Source: Wuchereria bancrofti (lineage: Eukaryota > Nematoda > Chromadorea > Rhabditida > Onchocercidae). Taken from it: 64,000 bases of DNA. The DNA lies in the NCBI GenBank assembly GCA_005281725.1, contig SSBO01000008.1, forward strand, positions 4,755,964 through 4,819,963, read 5' to 3'. Shown one piece after another: positions 1-13,585 of this stretch (positions are counted from its first letter, which is position 1; each line of letters begins with the position of its first letter). The notes below the pieces were generated by a model. That model made no database searches. It had not been told where the DNA came from and saw only the letters and a list, made by a program, of their open reading frames with translations. The position numbers and the translations under genes were made by a program.

Positions 1-1991
1 TCAAAAATATTCTTAATCATTTTTTGAAAGGAACAAAATTGAACGTTGTATAATTTATCAATTATGAGTGTTCTCACTGATGCGTAGACACATAATGAAA
101 GGAAAGGAAAAAACTTTAATGATAAACTGATAAAAATATATATACACACACACTACAATGTACAGAGAGAAAAAAGAAAGCGGCGGGAATGGTAATTCTA
201 TAACAAAACGGATTTTCATTTTCTTTTCTTTCCACTTTGTTTTTTCGTTTTTTTTTTCTTTGTGTATTAGAAAAAAAAAGGCATTGAGGGATTTTTTCTT
301 AATGAAAGAAGTAAAAAATGAATAATGGATGAGAAATGATAACAATTTGATTGACCTATTAAAATGCTAAGGGTCATTTGGTGAAATGTCAACCTCTCTT
401 CTTTCTTTTTTTCTGTTTTTTACAATATTTTCAAAGCAAATATTTCGCTCAAAATTGCACCAATGTCCAATATGAGAAAGAGAGAATTTGAATTGATTTT
501 AGTTCAACAAAACAGAAATAATGGAAGGATTTGTCGAGCAGAAAGGAAATGGAAAGGGAAAGAGAAAGAAAATAAAAGGAAGGATCTGTTGAGATGACGA
601 AGGAAAGCAAAAGAAAAAGGAAAGGGAAGAAGGAAATTAGTGTTGCATCCATTCATTTTTGAATATTTTGATTTTGCTAGGATAAAAAAGAAAAAAGAAA
701 AGAAAGGAATGAATGAATGAATACAAAAGGAAGAAAAATGAATAAACGGAAAGGGAAAGAATAAAAATTGTTCAACATTTATGCTATATCTATATTACTT
801 GTAAAAATTTTTGTAAGAAAGGATGTTTTACGTATTATACACGTAACGCTAACATTACAAGTTTTTTTTGCCGCTTTGCAGTGGTTATTATGATTGATTT
901 AGAATCACTTATTTCACGTGTTATGCATATTTTTCACGTCAAATAAGTGCGTTACTCGTTTTCCTTAAGTATTATGTAGTATCGTGTTTTCAGTGAAGAG
1001 TATTGTGCATATTTTCAATGAAATATTGTACAAATATAAATTATGTAAGAATTATGAAATTTTTCAATGTATTCAAAAACGAAATATATTTTTCTTCTGA
1101 ACATTTGACAAGTGTGATATGGATAATATTACTACCATGAAAGACTGATAGTAGTGATTGTCTCGTTTTAAATAATAAATGACATTATCAGAAGATAATA
1201 TTCTTAATAAAAATGTTATTTATCTAATTCCCAATAACTAACATTTAAGCCAATTGAATACAATAAGAAAAGCAAAAATTAATTTCCGTTAATTTCATAA
1301 GTTTTTAAAAAAGATGAGCAAAAAAGAAAACAGCAGAAAGAACTTAGATGAGCTAAATATTTTATACTGTAAGATATATTTCCAATTCAAATGGCTTCCA
1401 TATTTCAGTGCTTGTTTTATTTAAAATGGCTATTTTTAACTGAAATATTTTATTTCCGTTTCGTTTTTTTTCTTCTTTTTCTTTTAATTTTCAAAGTTAA
1501 TTTAAATCTTGAATTTATAATTTGATGAAGGGAGAAAAAAACTTTTGCAAATTTTTCTAGCTAAAAATCACTGGAATATAACAAATTATAATGTTTTATA
1601 ATAACTGACATGAAGTAATAAATCAAACTTTTCTCTTATTTTTTTGAAAATAAGTTATAGGATTTGACTGGACGAATATTTGAGATTTTTGTAAGTACGA
1701 TTTATTACTATGTTTAAAAGTATTTCAGATGAATTGTTTTTTTGATTTCTGAAAGCAAAATAGTACTTGATAATCGCTCATTTTATAGTCTTGTTAATTA
1801 CTTTAGAGATTTCAGGAAAAGATGGACAGGAAGAATATAAGAATAATGAGACTTTACATATCTCCAAGAAATTCCGGAAATTTTAGCTCCGAAAGATTAC
1901 ATTTTGTATAATTCAAATCAATATATAGACTTTTATTTTTGATAAATAATTGTAATAATTTATTAATTGTTGAAAAATTGCCGATAATCTA

Positions 1992-2143
1992 TCATGCATT
2001 TTGCGTGCACTGAGAACCGTAAACTAACCGTATAACGAAGGAATGACCGGATTTGGAATGTTCGTCACCCACAAAATGGTAACTTCTCTCCATGCCAAAA
2101 TACTGCTCAGATGTTAGGCCCAATGTAACTTCAGACTTTCTCC
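1992..2143 (-). CDS. candidate terminal coding exon, unknown gene
   Basis: On the minus strand an acceptor-like TAACTTTAG is followed by 152 bases that stay open to TGA at 1992-1994. The first two bases (GG) would complete a codon, so an upstream exon ending in phase 1 is needed; I did not find it convincingly. The 49-codon reading contains SEVTLGLTSEQYFG, ERSYHFVGDEHSKSG and FVIRLVYGSQCTQNA, with normal use of charged and aromatic residues, unlike the F/K/N-rich chance frames around it, and the base composition is richer in G+C than the flanks. I do not recognise the family. It could be the 3' end of a gene with large introns running to the right, or a chance open stretch. Confidence 0.35.
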
Positions 2144-5100
2144 CTAAAGTTAATTAAATTTAAATTTCGAATTACCACTAATATGTATTTATTTGCCAAA
2201 TTTTGCGTTCAAATAGAATACAAGATTTTTATAAATAAGATTTTATAAAAATTTCTTACAATAACTTCAAATTCTTTTAACAATTTTGATCATGCAGTTA
2301 AAGAAGCCGACCAGTAATTATGCAAATAAGTTTAATTAAAACTGTTTAGCCTACAGAATAGGAAGCAAAAATTTAAAAAAATAATTCAGTAATATTAACG
2401 AAAAAAAAACTACTTTTAATGTATAACTAAATAATTTGGACAAACAAATAAGAGATGAAAATTATTGGAAAATTATTCGAATTTTCAGCAATCGACTAAG
2501 CTTTGAAGTTAAAATTAAATTAAATTCCTTTTGAAGTTTTCGCAGTGAGTATATGAATTAATTATGCCAATCACAAAAGGCTTTAAATTTCATTTATGAT
2601 TAAGATGGAAGAAGAAATAAGCCAATATTTTGATGAAGAAAAAAACAAAATTAGTTATTTAATGAGATATTTAATAACGTATCAGAAATAAACATAAAAA
2701 TTAAGAAAAAAAAGAAAAATTTAAACAATTATTATTTGTCCTTTTTTCATAGATCATGTTTGATGGCAATGATAATAATTACGGAAACTTTGATGATAAT
2801 AATTATAAAAATTTTAAAAGTAATGCAATTTAATTACAGCTTCAAACTTTAATTGACTGTTAAAGATTTGAATAATTTTTCAATAATTCTTTAAAGCAAA
2901 AGAAGAAAGAAGGTGACAAAAGGAGAAAGAGATGGCAGAGAAAAAATGATGAAATTGATATGCATATTTTGTTAGCCATATATTTCAAATATATGCAATT
3001 GGAAATTTCATACAAATTTAATAATTTTCCTGGTATTAAATGATTAGCAAAATACTTTTTGTTTCTTTTTTTGCATAATTTATTTTTTAAATTATTTGTA
3101 CTAAATAAGTTGTAATATAATAAAAATACTTAATGTTTTAAAAGTAGGAAAAAAGAGGAAGGAAAAATTATGTTGAATTGTAATGATTTTGCAAGAGAAA
3201 TAAATGATATATTTGTTCGATCAATTTTAAAAAAAGAGGATTTTTTTTTTGAAATTACAATTGAGTCCTGAAATATGATATTGATACCAGATAAAATTCT
3301 GTTCCTCTCTTCTCTTCTCTGCAGTACAAAGCTAACAGCAAATAAATCCAGCTTTTTGGTGCACAAAAACAAATAAGTTTAAAAAATCAATAATGATATT
3401 TTAGACCATTGTTGTTTTTATAAATTTAACTGCTTAGTAAACAAAAAAATACACTAATAACTATGCAGTCTGTTTATTAACAAATTTGAAAGGTACTGTA
3501 ATAGTCCAAATTACATAATTACAAGGTAACAAAAACATTGTAATCCTTTTTTCTTTTTAAAAAGGTGTTAAAAAATAAAAGGGATAAATAAATTTAAAAC
3601 ATCAGCGAAATGAAATTTTAAATTTAAATATCTATTTATTTAAAATGAAAAATTTTTCAATGCATGCTAAAATGATTAAGTTCCACAATCGCAGGTAACA
3701 AATATCACTGTGCTTTAAAAGTGAAATTGATAATGATAATGAATAATTTAAAATATCATTGGATGAAAATCATGAATAACATTATTTCTATAAAATTAAA
3801 TTATCAAAACGTATTGTAATGGTTAAGTTGCACAATTACAGAAAACATAGGGAAACGTTATTTTAAAACGAAAAAAAAATGATAGTTTCCTTTTTAAAGA
3901 TATGAATTTCATTTATTAGTAGTTAAACTTGTAAATCAGTTTATAAATTATAAAAAATAATATTAAAATATAATATTTGAATGTTTTACGTATCAGTTTT
4001 AGTTTATAAATTGTAAATTGATGAAAGGAACAGTAAAATTGATAAATAAAAAATTTAAATATTATATTTTGGTATTATAAATTAGTGTTGAGCAACTCTA
4101 TCAACATTAGTTTTAACTCAATAATTTGTTACATTATTTAATTGAATAAAAAATTAGTTTTGAGAATTACATAATATTTGAATGATTTGCAATAATATCA
4201 AAAACTCAATTTTTTTTTTTCAATTCTTTTTTTGATTTTGTATATACACAAAAAAATTGTTCAAAAATTTCCATATTTAATTCTATTATATTAATGAAAT
4301 ATTTATTGAGAAAAACTGAATAATTTTAGACAAAAATGAAAATGCTTCAGCAATATTCGTAAATTTGTTTTCAAACTTTTTCATTTGTCTTGTAATCATC
4401 GTTTTTTTTTTTCTCTCGCTCTCTCTTATTTAATCAATATGTAAAATTCTGCAAACCAAAATGAAAAGTGGAAAATGAGCAATTTGATAATGATCAAATA
4501 GGAAAAGTAAAAAATATTGAAAATTAAAGTTTATTGCTTTTTCTAAACTACTAATTGTACCTTAATAGCAAATATCTTAAATTGCATTATTATCAACTAA
4601 AGCATTTCCGAAAAAACACCACTTCTGAAAAATCGATTTGGCAATTATTTTTTATATGATATGAAAGCAATTACTATCATTTGTCTTTAAATAAAATACT
4701 TTATTTTAAAAATTTCTGATTGAAAAATTTCTTTGCATCCTAGAAATTGTGTTAAATTTGGACAAAAAAATTAAGTGATCAATTAATCTTGTAATGATTT
4801 ACTTAAGTAATACAATGAATATGCCATCCAATGTTTGTTAAGTTTATTTTTTCTTTTTTTTTGTCTTTTTCAGTATGCCATAGTGATAATGTGTAAGCTT
4901 TCAAATGAAAAAAAATAAATGATTTAAAAAATTTTCAAACCAAAAAAAACTTTTCATTTAAGAAATTATGGATTGTTTTTTTTTTCTTTTCTTTCAGGAT
5001 TTGTCTTCTTCCGAACAACTAAAATATTCTTCTGTTTCCGTTTTCTTTCATAATTTATATTCCGATAACAATTTAAAAGTAACAATTTAAATTATTTAAC

Positions 5101-8100
5101 AGTAATTATTGTCGTTAGAAAATTATTTACAGTTAGAGCCATTCTTTAATGGAGCAGCATTCCGTCATCTTTGAAATATGCAAATTTCCTTTTTTTCCCC
5201 CCTCCCCTTCCCCAAAAGTATCAAAATTTTGGAATGATGGAATTTCCATCGAAGCAAATTATCCTCATAAATTTATTCTCAAATTGTTATTTTTGTTCAT
5301 AGCATTAAAAAATACTTTTAAGATCTAATAAGGATTGAAATAAATTTTTGCTGATAAATTAACAGTATCAAATTTGTTGATACATTAGCAGTATTAAATG
5401 TTTGAAAAATATTAATATAACACCTAAAAATAACGGAAATATTCAGCATAAACTAAAATTAAAAGCAGTATCTTCAAAAAAGAAATTTGTTTATTTTAGT
5501 AAAAATTCATTTCTTCTAATTTTGACGAATATATGAAGTTCAAATTTCGTTTTGTGTGATTTGGGCTTTTTTGATCGAATTAATTTTGAAAAGCAAATAT
5601 AAATTGAAAGTAAGCATTTAAGAAAAGTATTTGGCATAATAGTTAATTAAAAATTAAAAAAAATCTTTTGAATGATAATAGGAAGAAAATGAAGATAAGA
5701 AAATGAATAAGAATTGCTTTTTTATTTTCATTTTAATTTCTAATCATTAACAAATCAAAAATGCAATATTTCAGCATGGATATTTATGTGTATATACTTT
5801 TATTTTTTTATTTTTTGAAAAAGAAATTGAAGTCAATGGGGCGCTATTGAACAAATGTAAATAAAGCACAGCTTTTTGAAATAGCAAAAAGCTGAATTTA
5901 ACAATTTCTGCTGAAATCAACTTCTGAAATGATACCAGCATATAATAGCAGTTACGCTTTTATCTAATGGAATCGTAGTTTTAATCCCTATTTTAACATA
6001 GCGCATATCATTTGCATTGATTTCAATTAACATTGATGATTTTAGGCGCTAATGTTAGAAGTGCAATTGCGCTTTGCATATGCTTTATTGCACAGAGTGA
6101 AAAATACGCTTTTGAAAATATTGCATTCACGAAGAATTTTAAAACTAAAAATTATTCCGTAAAATGTAATTTCAAAAATTACTTTTAGAAAATCCATTTA
6201 CTATTGACTAGGTTATAAAATATTACATATGTTAATAAATAATTTATTTGTCTAAATTAATATATTCAAAAATTGAATATGCAATTATAAAAAAGAATAA
6301 TTGGATTTTATATGTGCAAAAATTATGAAAAAAATAAAAATAATGCATCAATTCATAATGAATTGTTTCTTTCAGAATGAATACTTAAACTTAATGAATC
6401 AAACTATCAAATGAACTGACGAATGAATGCATGCATAAAAGTTGACAAAAAGAAAAAAATAGAAAATTTCATCGAAGTAATTAACAAAATTTAAAGTTTC
6501 TTTAAAAAATGCAATCAATATTTATTGGTTTATTTGTAAATTTTATCATCCCTCATTACCATATTAATTATTGTTTAAATATTCTCGATAATTTAATCGA
6601 ATTTATTAATTCATTAATTAAAACTACTTAATCGTATTTTAAAAACTTGAAGAAAAGAAGAAAAAGTTTAAAAACTAAAAAGGAAAAAAGGGAGGAGGAG
6701 AGAGAGTTAGTATGTATGTGTGTTTAGAAAATAATTTATATAATCCTAAAGTAGTGAAATAGATTAGACCACAAAGATTATTCTAAAATATCCCAAAGGT
6801 ATTTTTACATATGTAATTCATATCTGGTGAAGTAGAAAATAATTTATACATGTTTATTACATAGAAAGACAGAGAGAGAGGGGAGAGGAGATAAAAGTAT
6901 TTTAATTTAGTATACCAAAAGAAATTTATTTTTTTGAATTTTTTTTCGAAGAATTTTTTTTTGTGGATAACAAATATTAAAAAGAAAAAAAAATTTTTAT
7001 TGGGAAATGTTTTTTTCTGTTAACATTTAGAGGAAACATTAAAATATCTTATATACGTTTAGGTTTTATTTCTTTTTTAGAAATTTTCAATCGAAATTTA
7101 TAATTTAAATAAATTTGATTACATCTTGTTTATTGTGCGTTTACTGTAACTGAATATTAGAATGTTATTAAATTGATTAATATTTAACTTTTAAAGTATT
7201 CCTCGAGCTGACTGATGAAATGCATAAGGAAACAATGAATAGTAGTTTGCCAGTAACCAAATACTTGTACTTTGACTTTTTGTCAAGTTTTTGGCAAATA
7301 TTAGAAAAGAAGCGATTTAACCTAACAATTATCTAATATGTGCATTTTTAAGTTTTGTAAAATTCTAAATAGCACTAAAAATCGATAAACTTCCATTTAA
7401 CAATTTCGTACTATCTTTGATTGGAAAAAATTTAAAGTGAACAAAAGAAAAAAAATTTTTAGATAGGCTTTTCAAAAATTTTTAGATAGACTAGTTTCAT
7501 CCATCGTCTCTTTTATCACGCACATTTTCAATCAGTCATTCATTCATTTATTCATTTTTTTTTTTTTTTTTTTTTAATCTACAAAAATTTTAAATAGAAA
7601 AAAATTGAACTGAGCTGATTTTCTTCACAGCTTAAAGCTTAAAGGAAACAAAAGCAGTTAATTTAAATTCTTCGCTCACTTTTCCTTCTAACAATCATTT
7701 TTTTTATATATTGCCTATTTTTAGTTGTTTTTTTCTCTTTTTATTCCTCTACAATCTCTTTTATTCATATACTAAATAGAGCCTAAAGTCTTTTTCTCTC
7801 TTCTTTTTTTTTAAAATGGAAATTTAAAAAGAAAAAGGAAAGCATATAAACAAAAATAGTTTTATTTTTTATTAATTTTGATAGTCGCAACAATATCATT
7901 CGACAAGAAAGACAGAGATAGAGAGAGAAAAACTTTATTTATTTATTTTTTGAAATATATTTATTCCATTGGTAAATCTCATTCACATTTTTTTTCTTTT
8001 TTTGATAACAAAATTTCTTTAATTGAAAATTCGAATTGACAAATAAGATGAGGAATGCTTTTTTCTCTCTCTCTTTTATATTAGAATATTCGAGTTAAAA

Positions 8101-8939
8101 ATATGAGTGGAATTACAGTTAAGTATATAGTGTTTATGATAATAATCAACTTTTTAAATTTCATTTAACAATTATATCATAATTATAAGTGATTACATAA
8201 TAATTATGTTAGTCAGTATTTGATCTATTTTGCTGACATCTTTCTTTTTTTTTTTGTTTTTTTCTTTTATTTCAGTAATTTATCATTTATGTACTTTAAA
8301 ACATCCGAATATTTCATATTTTGAAATTATTTGAAATCTAAATTTAAAAATTATTTCTCTTCCTTTTTGAATACTTTATCTATTTCAAAAGTGTTTCAAT
8401 TTGATTTCGTTTGACTGTCAAATCAAAATGACTTGCTACTTTCTTTGTTTTTAATAATTTTCATAACGTTTTTCACTAAAAATTTTGGTTAAATTATATT
8501 TTTTCTATATTTTAAAACTTATCATTTACTCCCAAAATCTCTTATGTTTAATATATTTATTTATTTCTTAAAAAGAATACCAATATTTTATTGATGATCC
8601 CACTCCATCATGTCAAGCGCATTACATATTGACTGTCTGCGTCTTTTCAACGTTAAAGTCTTTCCTTAAATTCTATTTTTTTTTTTTTGTCTCTCTTTTT
8701 TTGGTCAAAACAAATTTCTCACATCTCTTTCTATCCTATTTTGGTTTAATATAAGCTTGCTGCCACTATGTATTACAATTCTTTCAATCAAATAAATTTA
8801 TAATCAAACACATTTCGTAAAAATTTGCAAATTAACAAAGAAAAAGAACTAAATTAGATTTTAAATTAAATTTGTAGTGAGATACTTCATTAATTTGAAT
8901 TTAAAAATTTGAATTGATAAATTGAAAAAGTACTGCAGC

Positions 8940-8942
<3 letters not shown>

Positions 8943-8978
<36 letters not shown>
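8943..8978. repeat. (TA)n microsatellite
   Basis: About 18 TA dinucleotides in a row, followed by a short purine-rich GAGA stretch. Simple sequence only. Confidence 0.95.
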
Positions 8979-8981
<3 letters not shown>

Positions 8982-11900
8982 AGAGAAAGAGAGAGAGAAA
9001 AAAAAGAAAGTAAAATAATAAGCAATAAATTAAATTTGTAGCAATATAGATTAGTGAAAATTTTTGAAGAGGAAGAAATGACAAAAATTATTGTAAGAAG
9101 TTAATTCAGTTCAATTCAAAAAGGAAAAAGGATTCAGTATGAGAAAGATGCAGTTGTGAACCAAGAAGAGTACAATAATAATTAATTTTATTGGCATACA
9201 GTAATAAAAGTATGATTTATACAGTAAGAAAGTCATATAATAAAAAATTTATATATTAAAATTATAAAGCCATCTTAATTCTTAAGATACTGCTTATCAA
9301 TTCAGACTATCATCATATATTATGCTACCTAAAATTATAATGACATAATTATTTGCGATTATTTCTTTTTTCACGAAAATAAAATGAAACATTAAATGGA
9401 CATTATCTACTTAATCATGTTTAAATTAATCATTCCTAATTATTTTATAGATATAATATTTTCTTTTTTAAGAAATGCTTGAAATAGGTGATATTGAATG
9501 AAGCATGAAAAGATTTAAAAAAGTAAATAAAGTTAAAATAAACAATGTAAATATCCAGCCGGTTTTTTCGGAATTTAGAAGTAGTAAATTAAAATTTCAA
9601 AGTGCCTCATTTGGTTGCTTTTTATCCTCTATTTAACTTAAATATTGTCAAAGTAACAGTTAAAAGAATTTAAATTATCGAGAAAGACTATGAAATTGAC
9701 CAGAAGAAAAAAATTGTCAAAGGATTCATTTGGTAGAAATCTTCTTATTCGATTTTTTTTTCATCATATTTTATTGAACTAGAAAGGCATGAAGTACTGA
9801 AACACATAAAACAAAATCAATAGCTGCCTAGCTTATTTGAATTTTTATCCATTTTTTTTTTGAAAAAGTTTTTTTTAATAACATTATCTTGTAAAAATTC
9901 TATAAAATTCAAGCAGAATTTCCCAGCTCTTTAAACACCCTTACATTAATAGCAATATACCTCAAAAAAAAAAAAATTGTAGTTTATAATCTCTCCCTTT
10001 TCTTCTTTAATATCCGAAATTTTATTAAAAATTACAATCATTTAGTTAAATTCATTTATCAGAAATTATTTACACAACATTATTTTATAAATTTTCATCC
10101 ATAAAAATTTTCCAGTCACTAAATCCATCTTTACTATGTAAATATGAATTACAGAAAAGTTACAGATACTATCAGTGACAAATTACTGCATGAATCTGAG
10201 CTAGATGTTACAGTACAAAAAGGAATAAATTTATGAAATAAAAATTTGATTTCGTTTTTTGTTAAACAACGCAAATGAAATCAAGCTTTAAAATAAGGAA
10301 GTACTCTCAGTGTAATCTTAAGAAGGGAAATTAATTTTTTGGTAAATAACAAATAAAATAAAGAAACGTTTCTGACATAAATTTAAGAAATATAAAAAGT
10401 TTAAAAAGAATAGCATTTCTATGGGAAAAAAGAGAAAGTTTACGAAAATAAAAGAAGTAATTTTTTGAAACAAATTCCAAGAGAATTGAAATATGCTTTT
10501 TTTTTCTTCTTTTTATTTTTTTTTTCTGATTGTAAATTTTACTTCCTATTCAAAGACTTAATGGCATTTTTCTTCGTAAATAGTATATAATTTTCTTTCT
10601 TCAACAATTTCGAAATGAAACTAATTAAAATCGAAAATATTGTTCAAAATTAACAAAAATAAAAAATGCTATTCTATAGTGCAACCTTTATATTATGAAA
10701 TATAAAGTGATATGACAAATTATCAAACAAATTTTTGACAATAAACGAAATCAAAATTAAAATTGAGAAACAATAAATGAGATTAAATTGAAATGTGCTT
10801 TTAGAAACCTTTCTCAAAGTGAGGAACGAGGTGTTTTGCATAAATTGAAAGAATATGAAAAAAATAATTTAGTATTTGCAAGAGAATGGAGAAAAAAGTT
10901 AATAATCAGGTATCTGGAATGTCTCTGTATTTATTTTGCAGGTATGTTTATATGTTCGTAAAATTTCCTAAATTTAGTACGAAATGACAAAAAATTTTTA
11001 ACAATGATTTTTAAAAACGGTTCAATGATATTTGATAGGGTGAAAATGACCTCGAAGTTTTATCTTTTAAATGACCCTTATTTATATTCCTCCTCTTTTC
11101 ATCTACTCTTTTATCATCCTCATTTCGTCAAGTGTGGAAAGTTCTACGGTTGATTGATTATTAATTGCAGTGTTTTAAATGAAATTTATCATCCTTCATC
11201 TTTCTACTTCTCCTAATATATCATTATATATCTTTTTTTCTTTCCATTTCAAATATACCTAAATATTATTGGTTGTATTTAGACAAAAAATCATAAATAA
11301 ACCAAATAATATTGATATTGATTATACAACTGTAAGTTCAATAGGTTAAATTATTTCTGATAATTGAAAAATAATATTAATTTCGATTTGAATATATCAA
11401 AATAAAATTATTCCGCTATCTAAATATCTAACTTAATATAATCCTAAATGACCTTATTTTTAATTAATCTATAATAATCATTTGAAGTTAACTTTCTCTT
11501 TTTCTTTTTTGATATTAAAATATCATTGAAAATATTGTGAGAATATAAATAAAAATAACCGCTAGATTATAAATTATATCAATTAATTGACTTTGCTATT
11601 TTACTTCATTTATCTACAATAATACGTATAACTTCGATAATTAATAATCACTTCATATGCTACATACCCATAACATATACATAAATATTTCAATTAATTT
11701 GCATTTAAAAAAAAAGAATCAAAATAATCGATTAACCAATTCCCGTATTTCCCAAAAAAAAAAAAGAAAGAAAGACATAGACAAAATAATCGATTAACTT
11801 TCTTGAAACATAAAAAATGATCAGCATAATAGCATGAGAAGAGAAAGTAATTATATGCAAGTTGTTTTGATCAATTGCCAAGCGCCTGTTTACTTTCACA

Positions 11901-12059
11901 TAGTCATAACATATTATCAACAACAATGCTTTTGTTGCATAACGTAGTGTTATTGCTATTCTTTTAAAACCTGTTTTTCTTTTTTTCTGATATTTACTTC
12001 ATCGCAAACGAATTCGATATCTTTTACTTAAGCTAACTGATCAATACTATTTCCCTGAA

Positions 12060-12645
12060 TAACTAACTACCTAACCGACTGACTGACTGATAACCAACTA
12101 ACCATGTGACTGACTGACTGACTGACTGATTGACTGACTGATTGACTCACTAACTGACTGATTGACGTACTAACTAACTAACTAACTAACTGAATGAATG
12201 AATGAATGAATGAATGAATGAATGAATGAATGAATGAATGAATGAATGAATGAATGAATGAATGAATGAATGAATGAATGAATGAATGAATGAATGAATG
12301 AATGAATGAATGAATGAATGAATGAATGAATGAATGAATGAATGAATGAATGAATGAATGAATGAATGAATGAATGAATGAATGAATGAATGAAGGAATG
12401 AATGAATGAATGAATGAATGAATGAATGAATGAATGAATGAATGAATGAATGAATGAATGAATGAATGAATGAATGAATGAATGAATGAATGAATGAATG
12501 AATGAATGAATGAATGAATGAATGAATGAATGAATGAATGAATGAATGAATGAATGAATGAATGAATGAATGAATGAATGAATGAATGAATGAATGAATG
12601 AATGAATGAATAAATAAATAAATAAATAAATGAGTGAGTGAGATA
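12060..12645. repeat. compound tetranucleotide array, mainly (TGAA)n
   Basis: The array starts with degenerate GACT units (about 12078-12165), passes through AACT units (about 12169-12191), then runs as TGAA/GAAT for about 420 bases (roughly 105 units) with a single visible interruption (GAAGGAATG near 12394), and ends with AAAT units and three GAGT-like units. Neighbouring blocks differ by single substitutions of the four-base unit, as expected for a microsatellite that spreads by slippage and converts its edges. The homogeneity of the core suggests recent expansion. No coding potential. Confidence 0.97.
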
Positions 12646-13561
12646 GATATCTTCTACGTTTTAAAATTATTTCATTATCCTTTGAATAAGGATTATTTTT
12701 ATAATAGCAAACGCTACCAAATGTTATTTATACATTTCTTTTGAACTAATTTTGAAATATCAATGAGAATTTTTTCTTTTTCGTATAATAAAAATTAAGA
12801 ACTAATCTTTGCTTTATTCATTCTTTTACGTTTCTCTAATTACTTCTATTGTTTAGCATAGTTCTTAACATTTAAATTAATGAAGGTGGATTTTGTTTTC
12901 GTTTTCTATTTTTTAATTCACTAATTTATTGAATAATTAATAATTAGTTATTACTTGAATATCTTTCCATGGATCTAATTTATTGTCGAACAATATAAAG
13001 ACGAAGAGAATTTTACAGATACTATCCAAAATAAAGAAAGATTATCACAAGGTTAAAGATCAGTGTGTACCTTCACAAGATATTATTAATATTAAGATAG
13101 TTATGGGATAATCATGATTAAAGTATTTACAGCGTATTGCTATAATTAGACTAATTATTAATTACAAGATGTCTGTGCCCTAAATGTCTTAAATATGCTA
13201 AGGTTTCCCATTTTTGAATTTACAACCTATTGTGAGCCTATTTCGTTACTTGATAGCGAGGATGTTTTACTTTTTTCTTTATTTGTTTAAATATTAAAAT
13301 TTTCTGTTTTCATTGTTTGCTGGTATCATTTTACTCTTTCATTGTGTTCTTTATTAATTAGCAGTGTAATGGAACAGATGCGGAATGATAATTAGAATAT
13401 TAGTTTAAAAAATTATAGAAATTTGTTAATAATGATTAATAATCTTAATAAAGAAATTTGTTAACAATGTTGTATTGTGATGCTATTATCGATCTAATTT
13501 GATGATTACTGATTATTTGCTAACCATTTAAATAGTTTTTTTTTCAATTTCCTGGTTTCTA

Positions 13562-13568
13562 TTTACAG
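13562..13568 (+). promoter_or_regulatory. putative trans-splice acceptor of LETMD1-like gene
   Basis: TTTACAG occurs 17 bases before the chosen ATG, preceded by the pyrimidine-rich stretch TTTCAATTTCCTGGTTTC. In nematodes such a 3' splice site just upstream of a start codon, with no upstream coding exon, is the typical position of a spliced-leader acceptor. It could instead be the acceptor of an ordinary 5' UTR intron. Confidence 0.45.
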
Positions 13569-13585
13569 GTTGCTTGGTTAACTCA

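Larger units (their letters stand above)
1..13568. other. AT-rich gene-poor region
   Basis: About 13.5 kb of very AT-rich DNA with poly-A/poly-T runs and no gene I can build with confidence. Long frames here are low-complexity (F/S/K/I-rich) and look like chance. What stands out is a minus-strand exon-like island near 2.0 kb, a (TA)n run near 8.95 kb and a tetranucleotide array at 12.06-12.64 kb, all listed separately. It may be intergenic, or introns of a gene whose other exons lie outside the window. Confidence 0.7.

Noticed and set aside
7183..7330. About 50-codon plus-strand open stretch with ELTDEMHKETMNSSL
   Set aside because: The opposite strand is equally open, acceptor signals are weak, and nothing flanks it.
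8597..8660. Minus-strand stretch KTLTLKRRRQSI with a GTAATG donor whose phase would fit the exon at 2143
   Set aside because: There is no credible acceptor; the upstream sequence is purine-rich, so the phase match is probably chance.
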